From the NCBI GenBank assembly GCA_047622145.1, contig JBLHMO010000036.1:1-25162 (forward strand): 25,162 nt of DNA, written 5' to 3'. Positions 14,603-23,270 of this stretch are shown in pieces. Positions within the stretch are counted from its first letter, which is position 1; every line of letters begins with the position of its first letter. The DNA is from Litorivivens sp047622145 (lineage in GTDB: Bacteria > Pseudomonadota > Gammaproteobacteria > Pseudomonadales > Spongiibacteraceae). The notes beneath the pieces were generated by a model. It saw only the letters and a program-made list of their open reading frames with translations. It ran no database searches and was not told the origin of the DNA. The translations under genes were made by a program, and so were the position numbers.

Positions 14603-17440
14603 CTATATCCGTAGCGCTTCATGGATAAAGCGCGTTTGTTCTTCAATATGCAGCGCTGTATAACCAGCAGCCGGCGACGCCGACGGGTCGCGCCCAACAT
14701 AGCCCAGCAACAAGTTCTTGTCAGGACGAAAGCTGTGAACGACACGCAACATACGGTGGCGACTGTTGTACCAAGCACCCTGATTTCGAGGCTCTTCCTG
14801 ACACCAAACCACTTTCTTGAGGTTGGGGTAACCGGCAATAACCTCTTTTAAACGGTCATAGGGGAAGGGATACAACTGCTCCAGCCGCACAATAGCGATG
14901 TCGTCTTTCTCATGGGTTCGGCGCGCCTCCAGCAACTCGTAATATACCTTGCCGCTACACAAAACAACGCGCTTGACCTTGCTCTTGTCGAGCTTATCAA
15001 TTTCGTCAATCACCGTCTGGAAGCCGCCGTCGGCAAGTTCTTCCATTGTCGATACTGCATCTTTGTGACGCAGCAAACTCTTAGGCGACATAACGATCAA
15101 AGGCCTGCGCATTGGCCGAATCATTTGCCGGCGCAGCATGTGGTAGACCTGAGCGGGCGTTGACGGCACGCAAACCTGCATGTTGTGCTCGCCGCACAAC
15201 TGCATGAAACGTTCTAATCGAGCCGATGAGTGCTCCGGCCCCTGCCCTTCGTAACCGTGTGGTAACAACATGGTCAGGCCGCAAAGACGCTGCCACTTAA
15301 ATTCGCCGCTGCTAATAAACTGATCGATTACGACCTGCGCGCCATTGGCAAAATCACCGAACTGCGCCTCCCAAATAACCAGCGTTTTGGGCGTGGTCGT
15401 GGCATAGCCATATTCGAAGGCCAGAACCGCTTCTTCAGACAGCAGTGAATCATGAATGGTAAATTGCGGTTGGTCGTCCGCGAGTTTTTGCAAAGGTATG
15501 TAGGTGTGGCCATCTTTCTGGCTGTGAACCACCGCATGCCGGTGCGAGAAAGTACCGCGGCCGACATCCTGCCCCGTCAAACGCACAGCGTGCCCCTGAT
15601 CCAGCAAGGTCGCATAAGCGAGAGTTTCCGCAAAACCCCAGTTGATAACCATGGCACCGGCAGCCATTTTGCGCCGGTCTTCGTAGATTTTGTTTACCTG
15701 CCGCTGTAATGGGAAGCCTTCCGGCACGGTATTGATGGCAGTCGCCAACTCGCGTAGACGCTTGCTATCAAAGCTGGTATCGCCCGGTGCGTCCCAGTCG
15801 TGACCGATATAGGGAGTCCAATCCACGAATACGCCGCTGTTGGGCTCTAGCACCAGACTTTTTACAACGTGCTTGCCCTCATCGAGCGCGGCACGGTAAT
15901 CCGTTTCAATTTGCTCGGCTTCGTCCTTAGCGACCACACCCTGATCAATCAAAGCGGCAGCGTAGAGCTCTTTAGTTGATTTCTGGTTTTTGATTTGTGC
16001 GTACATCAAAGGCTGGGTGCCCGAGGGCTCATCCGCCTCATTGTGACCACGTTTGCGGTAACAAATCAGATCAACAACAACGTCTTTATTGAATTCCTGA
16101 CGGAAGTCGACTGCCAGCTGGCTCACAAAGAGCACGGCCTCGGGATCATCGCCATTCACATGGAAGATCGGCGCCTGCACCATTTTTGCAATGTCGGTGC
16201 AGTACTCCGTAGAACGCGCGTCGGCCTGAAGGCTAGTGGTAAAACCCACCTGGTTGTTGATAACGATATGTACGGTACCGCCGGTGCGGTAAGCGCGAGT
16301 CTGGGACATCTGGAATGTTTCCATGACCACACCCTGCCCTGCGAATGCCGCATCGCCATGCATTACGATAGGCATAACCATCTCACCATCGGTATCGTTG
16401 CGCCTATCCTGACGGGCACGCACTGAGCCCTCAACAACCGGCGATACAATCTCGAGATGCGAGGGGTTAAAGGCTAGGGCCAAATGCACTTCACCGCCCT
16501 GGGTCATCACGTTGGACGAAAACCCCTGGTGGTACTTGACGTCGGCAGAGCCCAAATAGCTGGCCTTACCCTCAAATTCATTAAACAGATCGCCGGGGTT
16601 TTTGCCTAAAATATTGACCAGTAAATTTAAACGGCCGCGGTGGGCCATACCGATTACAATTTCCTTGGCACCGTAGGCTCCAGCGCGCTGGATCATCGTG
16701 TCCATCATGGGGATTAGGCTTTCACCGCCTTCCAGACCAAAACGTTTAGTGCCGGGAAACTTGGAACCCAGTGATTTTTCGAGGCCTTCGGCTGCGGTCA
16801 GGCGCTCCAGTAGATGGCGTTTCACGTCATCACCGTAGGCTGGGCGCGCGCGCACGCTTTCCATACGCTGCTGAATCCACTGTCGCTCCTCGGTGTTCAC
16901 AATATGCATGAACTCCACGCCGACCGTACCGCAGTAGGTTTTTTCGAGGGCTTCGTGAATCTCGCCTAAAGTCGCTTGATCCTTGCCAATGTAGAGGCTA
17001 CCCGTTTGGAATACCGTATCGCGATCAGCATCACTGAGCTGATGGTAATGGAGATCCAAGTCAGCTACGGGCGCACGTTTCCAAAGCTTCAAAGGGTCAA
17101 GGTCGGCCTTCTGATGGCCACGTTGACGGTAGGCACTGACCAATTGAATGACGCGCACCTGCTTGCGCTCATGGTCAGACACGGGGCTGGCGGTAGCCGC
17201 CGCAGAGGGGCGCACCCGAATTTTGGCAAGATTGGCGAAATGCTCCCGGATCGGCGAATGCGGAATATCGCGAACGACTTGATCCGAAGTGCGAGGGAGC
17301 TTTTCAAAGTAACTGCGCCAGGCTTCCGGCACGGCGTTTGGATCTGTCAGGAAGGTCTCATACAGTTCTTCAACATAAGACGCGTTCCCACCCGAGATAT
17401 GGGAGCTGCTCCACAGCAACTCCATCGAGCCTTTTTGCAT
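14603..17440 (-). CDS. sucA: 2-Oxoglutarate dehydrogenase E1 component
   Basis: The 945-residue length is normal for the family. The N-terminal E2-binding segment (MELLWSSSHISGGNASYVEELY) is conserved. Substrate residues sit in GMAHRGRLN (264-272) and the thiamine diphosphate site in HGDAAFAGQG (361-370) with NNQVGF (395-400). It decarboxylates 2-oxoglutarate and loads succinyl onto E2. ATG 17440 is preferred, by analogy with the Pseudomonas MQES start and an AGGTGAG about 10 nt upstream. A second ATG five codons later has AAAGG only 4 nt before it and remains possible. The 281-nt gap to sdhB is the longest in the cluster and contains foldable sequence. Confidence 0.97.
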   Translation of the reverse strand: MQKGSMELLWSSSHISGGNASYVEELYETFLTDPNAVPEAWRSYFEKLPRTSDQVVRDIPHSPIREHFANLAKIRVRPSAAATASPVSDHERKQVRVIQLVSAYRQRGHQKADLDPLKLWKRAPVADLDLHYHQLSDADRDTVFQTGSLYIGKDQATLGEIHEALEKTYCGTVGVEFMHIVNTEERQWIQQRMESVRARPAYGDDVKRHLLERLTAAEGLEKSLGSKFPGTKRFGLEGGESLIPMMDTMIQRAGAYGAKEIVIGMAHRGRLNLLVNILGKNPGDLFNEFEGKASYLGSADVKYHQGFSSNVMTQGGEVHLALAFNPSHLEIVSPVVEGSVRARQDRRNDTDGEMVMPIVMHGDAAFAGQGVVMETFQMSQTRAYRTGGTVHIVINNQVGFTTSLQADARSTEYCTDIAKMVQAPIFHVNGDDPEAVLFVSQLAVDFRQEFNKDVVVDLICYRKRGHNEADEPSGTQPLMYAQIKNQKSTKELYAAALIDQGVVAKDEAEQIETDYRAALDEGKHVVKSLVLEPNSGVFVDWTPYIGHDWDAPGDTSFDSKRLRELATAINTVPEGFPLQRQVNKIYEDRRKMAAGAMVINWGFAETLAYATLLDQGHAVRLTGQDVGRGTFSHRHAVVHSQKDGHTYIPLQKLADDQPQFTIHDSLLSEEAVLAFEYGYATTTPKTLVIWEAQFGDFANGAQVVIDQFISSGEFKWQRLCGLTMLLPHGYEGQGPEHSSARLERFMQLCGEHNMQVCVPSTPAQVYHMLRRQMIRPMRRPLIVMSPKSLLRHKDAVSTMEELADGGFQTVIDEIDKLDKSKVKRVVLCSGKVYYELLEARRTHEKDDIAIVRLEQLYPFPYDRLKEVIAGYPNLKKVVWCQEEPRNQGAWYNSRHRMLRVVHSFRPDKNLLLGYVGRDPSASPAAGYTALHIEEQTRFIHEALRI

Positions 17441-17541
17441 GGGTTATCTCACCTGCTTCAATCGCGGTTTCCGCTCTGGACCGCTTCGCGCAATGCCCCG
17501 CCGCTCTCCCCCGATACACGACTAATGACTATTGCGAGAAC

Positions 17542-17636
17542 CGCCTGTCTTTCACAGATAACCGCAGGGGTTATTCGGTTCCTCTTTTTGGTACGGACGT
17601 CCTGCGTCCATCCCCAATCGACCGTCGGGACAGGCG
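17542..17636 (-). other. Foldable sucA leader (three-stem inverted-repeat arrangement)
   Basis: In the sdhB-sucA gap an 8-bp outer pair, CGCCTGTC (17542-17549) with GACAGGCG (17629-17636), encloses two local hairpins. These are ATAACC/GGTTAT (17558-17574) and GGACG/CGTCC (17595-17609). Together they could form a three-way junction in the mRNA about 100-200 nt before the sucA start. No known riboswitch is recognised, and I see no clear promoter in 17441-17721. Confidence 0.3.
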
Positions 17637-17721
17637 ATCCGGCTCCACCGTATACACGATGACAGAATGAGCCAGAATTTCAAGTATTACAATATCTTGC
17701 TAAGGCTTCTTCAGAAATCTC

Positions 17722-18429
17722 TCAGGTTGCACGAGTCAGTAGCATGTTTCTTATGTGACCAATGGCCCTAGTCGGGTTGAGACCCTTGGGACAAACATTG
17801 ACACAGTTTTGAATACCATGGCAACGAAACACGCTAAATGGATCGTCTAGCCCAGACAGGCGCTGCTCAGTGGCAGTATCACGGCTGTCCGCCAGAAAAC
17901 GATAAGCCTGTAACAGACCCGCTGGACCGATAAAGCGCTCCGGATTCCACCAAAATGAGGGACAGGAACTGGAACAGCAGGCACAAAGAATACACTCGTA
18001 GAGGCCGTCCAGCTTTGCGCGCTCTTCTGGTGATTGCAGGCGCTCGATTGCAGGCGCCGGCGTATCGTTGAGCAGGTAGGGCTTAATTTTTTCGTACTGT
18101 TTGTAGAACAAAGACATATCTACAACCAGATCGCGCACTACCGGCAGCCCCGGCAGCGGACGCAGTATCAGTTTATTGCCACCTTTCATGGCTTCCGACA
18201 GCGGCATAATGCAGGCGAGGCCGTTCTTGCCGTTAATATTCATGCCATCGGAGCCGCAAACACCTTCACGGCAGGAGCGGCGGAAGGCCAGACTAGGATC
18301 TTGCCGTTTCAGCAGTTCCAACAAGTCCAACACCATTAGATCCTTCCCGCCGGTGTCGATCTCGACCTCCTGCATAAAAGGCTCTTGATCAGTTTCCGGG
18401 TTGTAGCGGTACAGGCTTACTTGCAACAT
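17722..18429 (-). CDS. sdhB: Succinate dehydrogenase iron-sulfur subunit
   Basis: This 235-residue subunit has an N-terminal 2Fe-2S domain, SCREGVCGSDGMN...GLAC, with Cys53, Cys58 and Cys73. The usual third ligand position is Asp61, as in E. coli SdhB. The C-terminal ferredoxin-like domain has CILCACCSSSC (146-156) and CHGIQNCVNVCPKG (203-216) for the 4Fe-4S and 3Fe-4S clusters. It passes electrons from SdhA to the quinone site formed with SdhC and SdhD. ATG 18429 lies 17 nt after sdhA. It is the last sdh gene, with sucA following after 281 nt. Confidence 0.98.
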   Translation of the reverse strand: MLQVSLYRYNPETDQEPFMQEVEIDTGGKDLMVLDLLELLKRQDPSLAFRRSCREGVCGSDGMNINGKNGLACIMPLSEAMKGGNKLILRPLPGLPVVRDLVVDMSLFYKQYEKIKPYLLNDTPAPAIERLQSPEERAKLDGLYECILCACCSSSCPSFWWNPERFIGPAGLLQAYRFLADSRDTATEQRLSGLDDPFSVFRCHGIQNCVNVCPKGLNPTRAIGHIRNMLLTRAT

Positions 18430-18446
18430 TCTTTGATCTCCCGGGC

Positions 18447-20219
18447 TTAATAAATACGTGCTTTCGGTTCAAACGCTTCGAGGGTTTTCGGCGCAAAGTT
18501 TACTGCGCGTTTACGCACACGTTTGTCACCGGGGAAGTACACTGAGTGACACAGCCAGTTCTCATCGTCGCGATCTTCAAAATCTTCGCGCGCATGAGCA
18601 CCGCGGCTTTCTGTTCGCGCTTCAGCAGCAATCGCCGTCGCTTCTGCCACTTCAAACAGGTTTTGCAGCTCAAGCGCCTCGATACGTGCAGTATTGAAGG
18701 TTTGGCTCTTGTCTTCAAGATGAGCGTTGTCGATACGCCCACGCAGATCGGCAAGCTTGGCTATGCCTTCCTGCATGAACTTTCCATTGCGGAATACACC
18801 GAAGTGATTCTGCATAATGTTTTGAAGCTCTTTGCGCAGGTCGGCAACTTTTTCGCCACCTGTGCTGTTATTGACCTTGTGCAGGCGAGACGCTGCTGCT
18901 TCGATATCGGCGTCCGTGGCATCGCGCAACTCAATGCCAGCGCGCAGCGACTTTTCAATATGGAGGCCGGAAGCGCGGCCGAAAACCACCAGATCCAGCA
19001 GCGAGTTGCCGCCCAGACGGTTAGCGCCGTGTACAGATACGCAGGCAACCTCACCGCAGGCATACAAACCGTCAATCACCGTGTCATTGCCATCCGCATC
19101 CAGTGTCAGTGCTTGCCCATGAATATTGGTGGGGATACCGCCCATCATATAGTGGCAGGTCGGGACAACCGGGATGGGTTCTTTAACGGGGTCGGCATGA
19201 GCAAAGGTACGGCTTAGCTCACAGATGCCGGGCAGACGACTTTCCAGCACGTCCTCGCCCAGATGATCCAGCTTCAGGAAGACGTGATCGCCTTCGGGGC
19301 CGCAACCTTTACCGTCGAGAATTTCCAGCACGATCGAGCGCGCGACGACATCGCGTCCCGCCAGATCCTTTGCGTTCGGCGCATAACGCTCCATAAAACG
19401 CTCGCCATCCTTGTTAACCAGATAACCGCCTTCGCCACGACAACCTTCGGTCACAAGCACACCGGCACCGGCAATTCCGGTTGGATGGAACTGCCACATT
19501 TCAATGTCTTGTACCGGGAAGCCGGCACGCAGCGCCATGCCAACACCGTCGCCGGTATTGATGTGAGCGTTAGTGGTAGACGCGAAGATGCGACCAGCAC
19601 CACCGGTAGCAAATACCGTCGCTTTCGATTTAATGTAAACCACTTCGCCGGTTTCAATACAAATCGCGAGTACGCCGACTACCGCGCCGTCTTGGTTCTT
19701 CACAAGATCGGTGGCATACCACTCATTAAAGAAGACCGTGTTGTTCTTCAGGTTGCCCTGATACAGGGTGTGCAGCAGCGCGTGACCGGTACGGTCGGCG
19801 GCAGCACAAGTTCGGGCAGCCTGACCACCCTCCCCAAAATTCTTCGACTGACCGCCAAAGGGACGCTGATAGATACGACCCTCTTCGGTGCGCGAAAACG
19901 GCAAGCCCATATGATCGAGCTCGTAGACCGCTTCCGGCCCCACAGAACACATATACTCTATCGCGTCTTGGTCGCCGATGTAGTCAGAGCCCTTAACCGT
20001 ATCGTACATATGCCATTGCCACTGATCTTCGGGATCCGAGCTGGCAATTGCGCAGGTGATGCCGCCCTGCGCTGATACGGTATGAGAGCGGGTTGGAAAC
20101 ACCTTAGAAATTACAGCCGTTTTGTAACCCGACTGGGCCAGTTGCAAGGCTGCGCGCATACCGGCGCCGCCACCACCGACAATGACACCGTCGAAAGAAA
20201 TTGTTCGAATATTATTCAT
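18447..20219 (-). CDS. sdhA: Succinate dehydrogenase flavoprotein subunit
   Basis: This 590-residue flavoprotein has the FAD fold IVGGGGAGMRAALQLA at 13-28 and the FAD-linked histidine His46 in RSHTVSAQGG. Active-site residues His245 (HPTG), Arg289 (GRDVVARSI), His356 and Arg401 (HGANRLGGNS) correspond to those of the E. coli enzyme. It oxidises succinate to fumarate on the cytoplasmic face of the inner membrane. It lies 3 nt past the sdhD stop and 17 nt before sdhB, so it is tightly co-transcribed. The N-terminus MNNIRTISFDGVIVGG is normal. Confidence 0.99.
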   Translation of the reverse strand: MNNIRTISFDGVIVGGGGAGMRAALQLAQSGYKTAVISKVFPTRSHTVSAQGGITCAIASSDPEDQWQWHMYDTVKGSDYIGDQDAIEYMCSVGPEAVYELDHMGLPFSRTEEGRIYQRPFGGQSKNFGEGGQAARTCAAADRTGHALLHTLYQGNLKNNTVFFNEWYATDLVKNQDGAVVGVLAICIETGEVVYIKSKATVFATGGAGRIFASTTNAHINTGDGVGMALRAGFPVQDIEMWQFHPTGIAGAGVLVTEGCRGEGGYLVNKDGERFMERYAPNAKDLAGRDVVARSIVLEILDGKGCGPEGDHVFLKLDHLGEDVLESRLPGICELSRTFAHADPVKEPIPVVPTCHYMMGGIPTNIHGQALTLDADGNDTVIDGLYACGEVACVSVHGANRLGGNSLLDLVVFGRASGLHIEKSLRAGIELRDATDADIEAAASRLHKVNNSTGGEKVADLRKELQNIMQNHFGVFRNGKFMQEGIAKLADLRGRIDNAHLEDKSQTFNTARIEALELQNLFEVAEATAIAAEARTESRGAHAREDFEDRDDENWLCHSVYFPGDKRVRKRAVNFAPKTLEAFEPKARIY

Positions 20220-20222
20220 TGA

Positions 20223-20594
20223 TCAGCTCCACAAAATCCGCATTCCCCAAACGAGGTAGGTGAACAGCACCGCCGCACAAACAGCCTGAAAGGCCAAGCG
20301 GATCACATTGCCCTTGGCGCCCATCAGACGCTCGGTGAAATAGTCTGTGGAGATTGCCCACATGCCAATCCAGCCATGAGCGACCAGAGAAAGAATAGCG
20401 GCTGTTGTTAGCACCTGCATGCAGATACCATCAAAAAAGGCCTTCCAGCTCTCATAACTCAACTCGCCACCGCTGGCCAGTTTGGCGACAACTACGATTG
20501 CGAATACCAGCAGAATAACGCCGCTGACACGCTGAACCAGCCAGTCGGAGAGACCGCTGCGCCCGAAACTAGTGACTGCCTTTACCATATCCAC
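20223..20594 (-). CDS. sdhD: Succinate dehydrogenase membrane anchor subunit D
   Basis: This 123-residue protein has three membrane helices (about 20-40, 58-80 and 97-118). His73 in the AHGWIGMW stretch corresponds to the heme b ligand His71 of E. coli SdhD. The following DY pair at 84-85 matches the quinone-site Asp-Tyr. It anchors SdhAB and forms the ubiquinone site with SdhC. ATG 20594 overlaps the end of sdhC by 13 nt, pointing to coupled translation. A second ATG two codons on is also possible. Confidence 0.95.
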   Translation of the reverse strand: MDMVKAVTSFGRSGLSDWLVQRVSGVILLVFAIVVVAKLASGGELSYESWKAFFDGICMQVLTTAAILSLVAHGWIGMWAISTDYFTERLMGAKGNVIRLAFQAVCAAVLFTYLVWGMRILWS

Positions 20595-20956
20595 AACCCC
20601 GCAATAACAATAAGAACGGCTGATACGGCGAACACAATCCGCGCTCCGCGAATGCCGCCTTCCATGGTTTCACCGATACCGGCGTCCATGACAAGGTGTT
20701 TGATGCCGGCGACGGAGTGGTAAATAACGCCAGACAATGTTCCCCAAACCAGCAGTTTGCCGATAAAGGAGTCTAGACATTCTTGTGTAGCGACAAAACC
20801 TTCTGGGCCGCTAAGACTTTGTCCTAACAAGGCAAACAAAATGGCAACAGCAAAGAATATAAAAGCACCACTTGCACGGTGCAGAATGGAGACATAGGCA
20901 GTAATGGGCAAAGCCATTGTGCCGAAATCCAGGTTCACGGGGCGTTTATCGTTCAC
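20582..20956 (-). CDS. sdhC: Succinate dehydrogenase cytochrome b556 subunit
   Basis: Starting at GTG 20956 the product has 124 residues, near the 128-129 usual for SdhC, and begins MNDKRPVNLDFGTMALPITA. Ser23, His26 and Arg27 of SILHRASG match the quinone-site residues of E. coli, and His80 (IYHSVAGIKH) matches the heme ligand His84. Three transmembrane helices follow. The frame is open to 21121, but a promoter -10 at 21099-21104 lies inside that extension, and the extra 55 residues look non-coding. No clear Shine-Dalgarno precedes the GTG, so the exact start is uncertain by a few codons. It is the first gene of the cluster. Confidence 0.93.
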   Translation of the reverse strand: MNDKRPVNLDFGTMALPITAYVSILHRASGAFIFFAVAILFALLGQSLSGPEGFVATQECLDSFIGKLLVWGTLSGVIYHSVAGIKHLVMDAGIGETMEGGIRGARIVFAVSAVLIVIAGLWIW

Positions 20957-21098
20957 AATTAATTCACACTTTTTCTGGCCCAACTTACGCAGGCGATTCA
21001 AAGGATGTGGCGTATGTCTGCAGTCCAGTAAGACCCCGAGATGGGCCGCACGAGTACCATATACAGTGTGAATACCGTGCATACTGGAAGCGCCGCGC

Positions 21099-21127
21099 AT
21101 TATAGTGCCATCAAAGAGCAATTACAA
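21099..21127 (-). promoter_or_regulatory. Promoter of the sdhCDAB-suc cluster
   Basis: On the minus strand TTGTAA (complement of 21122-21127), a 17-nt spacer and a perfect TATAAT (complement of 21099-21104) make a strong sigma70-type promoter. Transcription would start near 21092, giving a leader of about 135 nt before sdhC. It lies in the 453-bp control region 20957-21409 shared with gltA. I recognise no further operator there. Confidence 0.7.
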
Positions 21128-21332
21128 ACCGCCTTCAGCCACATCAAACCAGTGCAAAGGAAAGTTTTTTCAGACGCTTAGCGAGAATTTTGCACCAGAA
21201 TATTGCCGCAGATGGCCGCCCTGCTCAGGCGTTTGCTTCATTTCAATGCAATACGCCAACTATGCGACCTAAACGCTTACTATTTAACCGGTTTTCCCAG
21301 TCAGCAACGATATAACTCGTAAGTTTGCAACG

Positions 21333-21360
21333 TTGACAAAACATTTCGAGGCTCTATATT
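21333..21360 (+). promoter_or_regulatory. Promoter of gltA
   Basis: TTGACA at 21333-21338, a 16-nt spacer and TATATT at 21355-21360 form a near-consensus sigma70 promoter about 50 nt before the gltA ATG. It is back to back with the sdh promoter, about 200 bp away. Confidence 0.75.
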
Positions 21361-21409
21361 TGTCGCTCCGGATAGACGTACTAAAGTTAAGTAACAGGAG
21401 CTCCTCGTA

Positions 21410-22693
21410 ATGAGTGACAAAAAAGCCAGTCTGACGATTGATGGCAAAACCATCGACCTGAACGTGTATTCAGGCACTATCGGCCCAGACGTTATTGAAG
21501 TAAGCGCATTGACGGGCGAAGGGTATTTCACCTACGACCCAGGCTTTGTATCCACCGCAGCCTGCGAGTCAAAAATCACCTATATCGATGGTGGCAAAGG
21601 CGTACTGCTGCACCGTGGCTATCCCATTGAACAGCTTGCAGAAAAATCTGATTATCTGGAAACCTGTTACCTGCTGCTGTTTGGCGAGTTGCCGAGCAAA
21701 GCCGAGAAAGAAGCTTTCACCACTAATGTGCGTATGCACACCATGGTGAATGACCAAATGAGCACTTTCTTCAAAGGCTTCCGCCGCGACGCCCACCCAA
21801 TGGCCATCATGTGCGGTGTGGTAGGCGCGTTGTCTGCCTTCTACCATGACTCACTGGATATCAGCGACGAGCGCCACCGCGAGATTTCGGCGATTCGCCT
21901 GATCGCAAAAATGCCAACGCTGGCGGCAATGACCTATAAGTACACCATCGGCCAGCCTTTCATGTACCCGCGTAACGACCTCAGTTACTCCGCGAACTTC
22001 ATGCACATGATGTTTGGCAATCCCTGTGAAGACTACAAGGTGAACCCTGTACTGGCCAAGGCCATGGACAAGATCTTCCTGCTACATGCCGACCATGAGC
22101 AAAATGCCTCAACCTCGACCGTCCGCTTGGCCGGCTCTACTGGCGCCAACCCCTTCGCCTGTATTTCTGCGGGTATCGCGGCCCTCTGGGGACCCTCACA
22201 CGGCGGTGCCAACGAAGCCGTTCTGCAAATGCTCAATGAAATTGGCGACGAATCGCGCATAGAAGAATTTGTTGCCAAAGCCAAGGACAAGGAAGACCCC
22301 TTCCGACTGATGGGCTTCGGTCACCGCGTTTACAAAAACTTCGATCCCCGTGCCAAGGTCATGAAACAGGCCGCCGACGAAGTACTGAAAGAACTCGGGC
22401 TAGAAAACGATCCACTGCTGAAGATTGCCAAGCGTCTGGAACAAATCGCGCTGGAAGACCCCTACTTCATTGAGAGGAAACTCTACCCCAATGTCGACTT
22501 CTACTCCGGCATTATCCTGAAGGCACTGGGCATTCCCACGTCCATGTTCACGGTAATCTTTGCTCTGGGCCGCACGCCAGGCTGGATTGCACACTGGAAC
22601 GAGATGCATCAGGACAATTCACGCATCGGTCGTCCGCGTCAGCTCTATACTGGCCCGGCGCAGCGCGATTTTGTTTCAGTAGAAAAGCGCTAA
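21410..22693 (+). CDS. gltA: Citrate synthase, type I hexameric
   Basis: The 427-residue length and text match the gram-negative hexameric citrate synthase. Catalytic residues His264 (GPSHGG), His305 (GFGHRVY) and Asp363 (NVDFYSG) sit at almost the same numbers as in E. coli, with LHADHEQNAST at 225-235. Cys206 in GNPCEDY corresponds to the cysteine linked to NADH inhibition in E. coli, so allosteric control by NADH is likely. It condenses acetyl-CoA with oxaloacetate. ATG 21410 has AGGAG about 8 nt upstream. It is divergent from sdhC, as in Pseudomonas. Confidence 0.99.
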   Translation: MSDKKASLTIDGKTIDLNVYSGTIGPDVIEVSALTGEGYFTYDPGFVSTAACESKITYIDGGKGVLLHRGYPIEQLAEKSDYLETCYLLLFGELPSKAEKEAFTTNVRMHTMVNDQMSTFFKGFRRDAHPMAIMCGVVGALSAFYHDSLDISDERHREISAIRLIAKMPTLAAMTYKYTIGQPFMYPRNDLSYSANFMHMMFGNPCEDYKVNPVLAKAMDKIFLLHADHEQNASTSTVRLAGSTGANPFACISAGIAALWGPSHGGANEAVLQMLNEIGDESRIEEFVAKAKDKEDPFRLMGFGHRVYKNFDPRAKVMKQAADEVLKELGLENDPLLKIAKRLEQIALEDPYFIERKLYPNVDFYSGIILKALGIPTSMFTVIFALGRTPGWIAHWNEMHQDNSRIGRPRQLYTGPAQRDFVSVEKR

Positions 22694-22708
22694 ATCACTA
22701 GCAGAGCC

Positions 22709-22733
22709 CGCTCCTACCCATTCGGTGGGGGCG
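22709..22733. repeat. Hairpin after gltA with a REP-like core
   Basis: CGCTCCTACC (22709-22718) can pair over 10 bp, including G-U pairs, with GGTGGGGGCG (22724-22733). The CCCGCTCCTAC part resembles the core of Pseudomonas REP sequences. It lies 15 nt past the gltA stop, in a convergent gap with the lipoprotein gene. There is no T-run, so it is either a weak terminator or a degenerate REP unit. A single copy cannot decide which. Confidence 0.35.
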
Positions 22734-22790
22734 CAACTGCGGTATTCAAGTTAAGTATTACAGCAGCGCACTCTCTAACCGCGGCCAATC

Positions 22791-23270
22791 TCATTTAAAC
22801 GGAACAACTATTCCCACCTCGCCGCCATCGACATTCTGAATTCGCTTTTCGGCTGCAGGATCTTCAATCATATACAGTTTACCCTTGAACCGAACAGTCT
22901 CACTTTCCTTACTTTCCCGGCTCGATTTAAAGTAGTTTGGTCCCTTATCCCTATCGGTAAACAGATGATTAACGCCCTCAGAACCTTTGGGCAGGGCGAG
23001 ATTCAACAGGGGGATTTCAGCGCTCTCAAATTCCACCGCCGACCCACCGACAATCTCCCGCCACAATGCATCGCCCGAGCTGCGATTATCTGCCCTAGTA
23101 ACTTCTGCTCTTTTACCCGTGCGCACTGGCGCGTCAGCCGACGAGGATTGGGGGCCAGCTTGCTCGCCCCCCACGTCGCTTGCAGGAGTAACGGTTGGCG
23201 GCTGCTTCACGCAGCTCGCAAGAAAAACGACCGACAACATCAATACCAACAGATTTCGAATCAAGACCAT
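22791..23270 (-). CDS. Putative outer-membrane lipoprotein, unknown function
   Basis: The product has 159 residues from ATG 23270. A signal peptide MVLIRNLLVLMLSVVFLASC gives a lipobox LASC with Cys20. The +2 residue is Val, which predicts outer-membrane sorting. The mature part is hydrophilic, with a Ser/Ala/Pro/Gly-rich linker (about 25-60) and a short C-terminal domain including VRFKGKLYMIEDP. I do not recognise a family. The frame is open to 23426, but residues before this Met come from the decayed SnoaL-like gene, so the longer start is rejected. The Shine-Dalgarno is weak (GGATGAAAG). It is convergent with gltA. Confidence 0.65.
   Translation of the reverse strand: MVLIRNLLVLMLSVVFLASCVKQPPTVTPASDVGGEQAGPQSSSADAPVRTGKRAEVTRADNRSSGDALWREIVGGSAVEFESAEIPLLNLALPKGSEGVNHLFTDRDKGPNYFKSSRESKESETVRFKGKLYMIEDPAAEKRIQNVDGGEVGIVVPFK

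Noticed and set aside
16976..17662. 228-codon plus-strand ORF opposite sucA
   Set aside because: It lies antisense to the highly conserved sucA N-terminus, has no family features and no ribosome site; a shadow frame.
19263..20075. 270-codon plus-strand ORF opposite sdhA
   Set aside because: It overlaps conserved sdhA sequence completely. Long antisense frames are expected here from codon bias.
20957..21121. N-terminal extension of sdhC to 21121
   Set aside because: The extension contains the cluster promoter -10 (21099-21104) and has no similarity to SdhC proteins.
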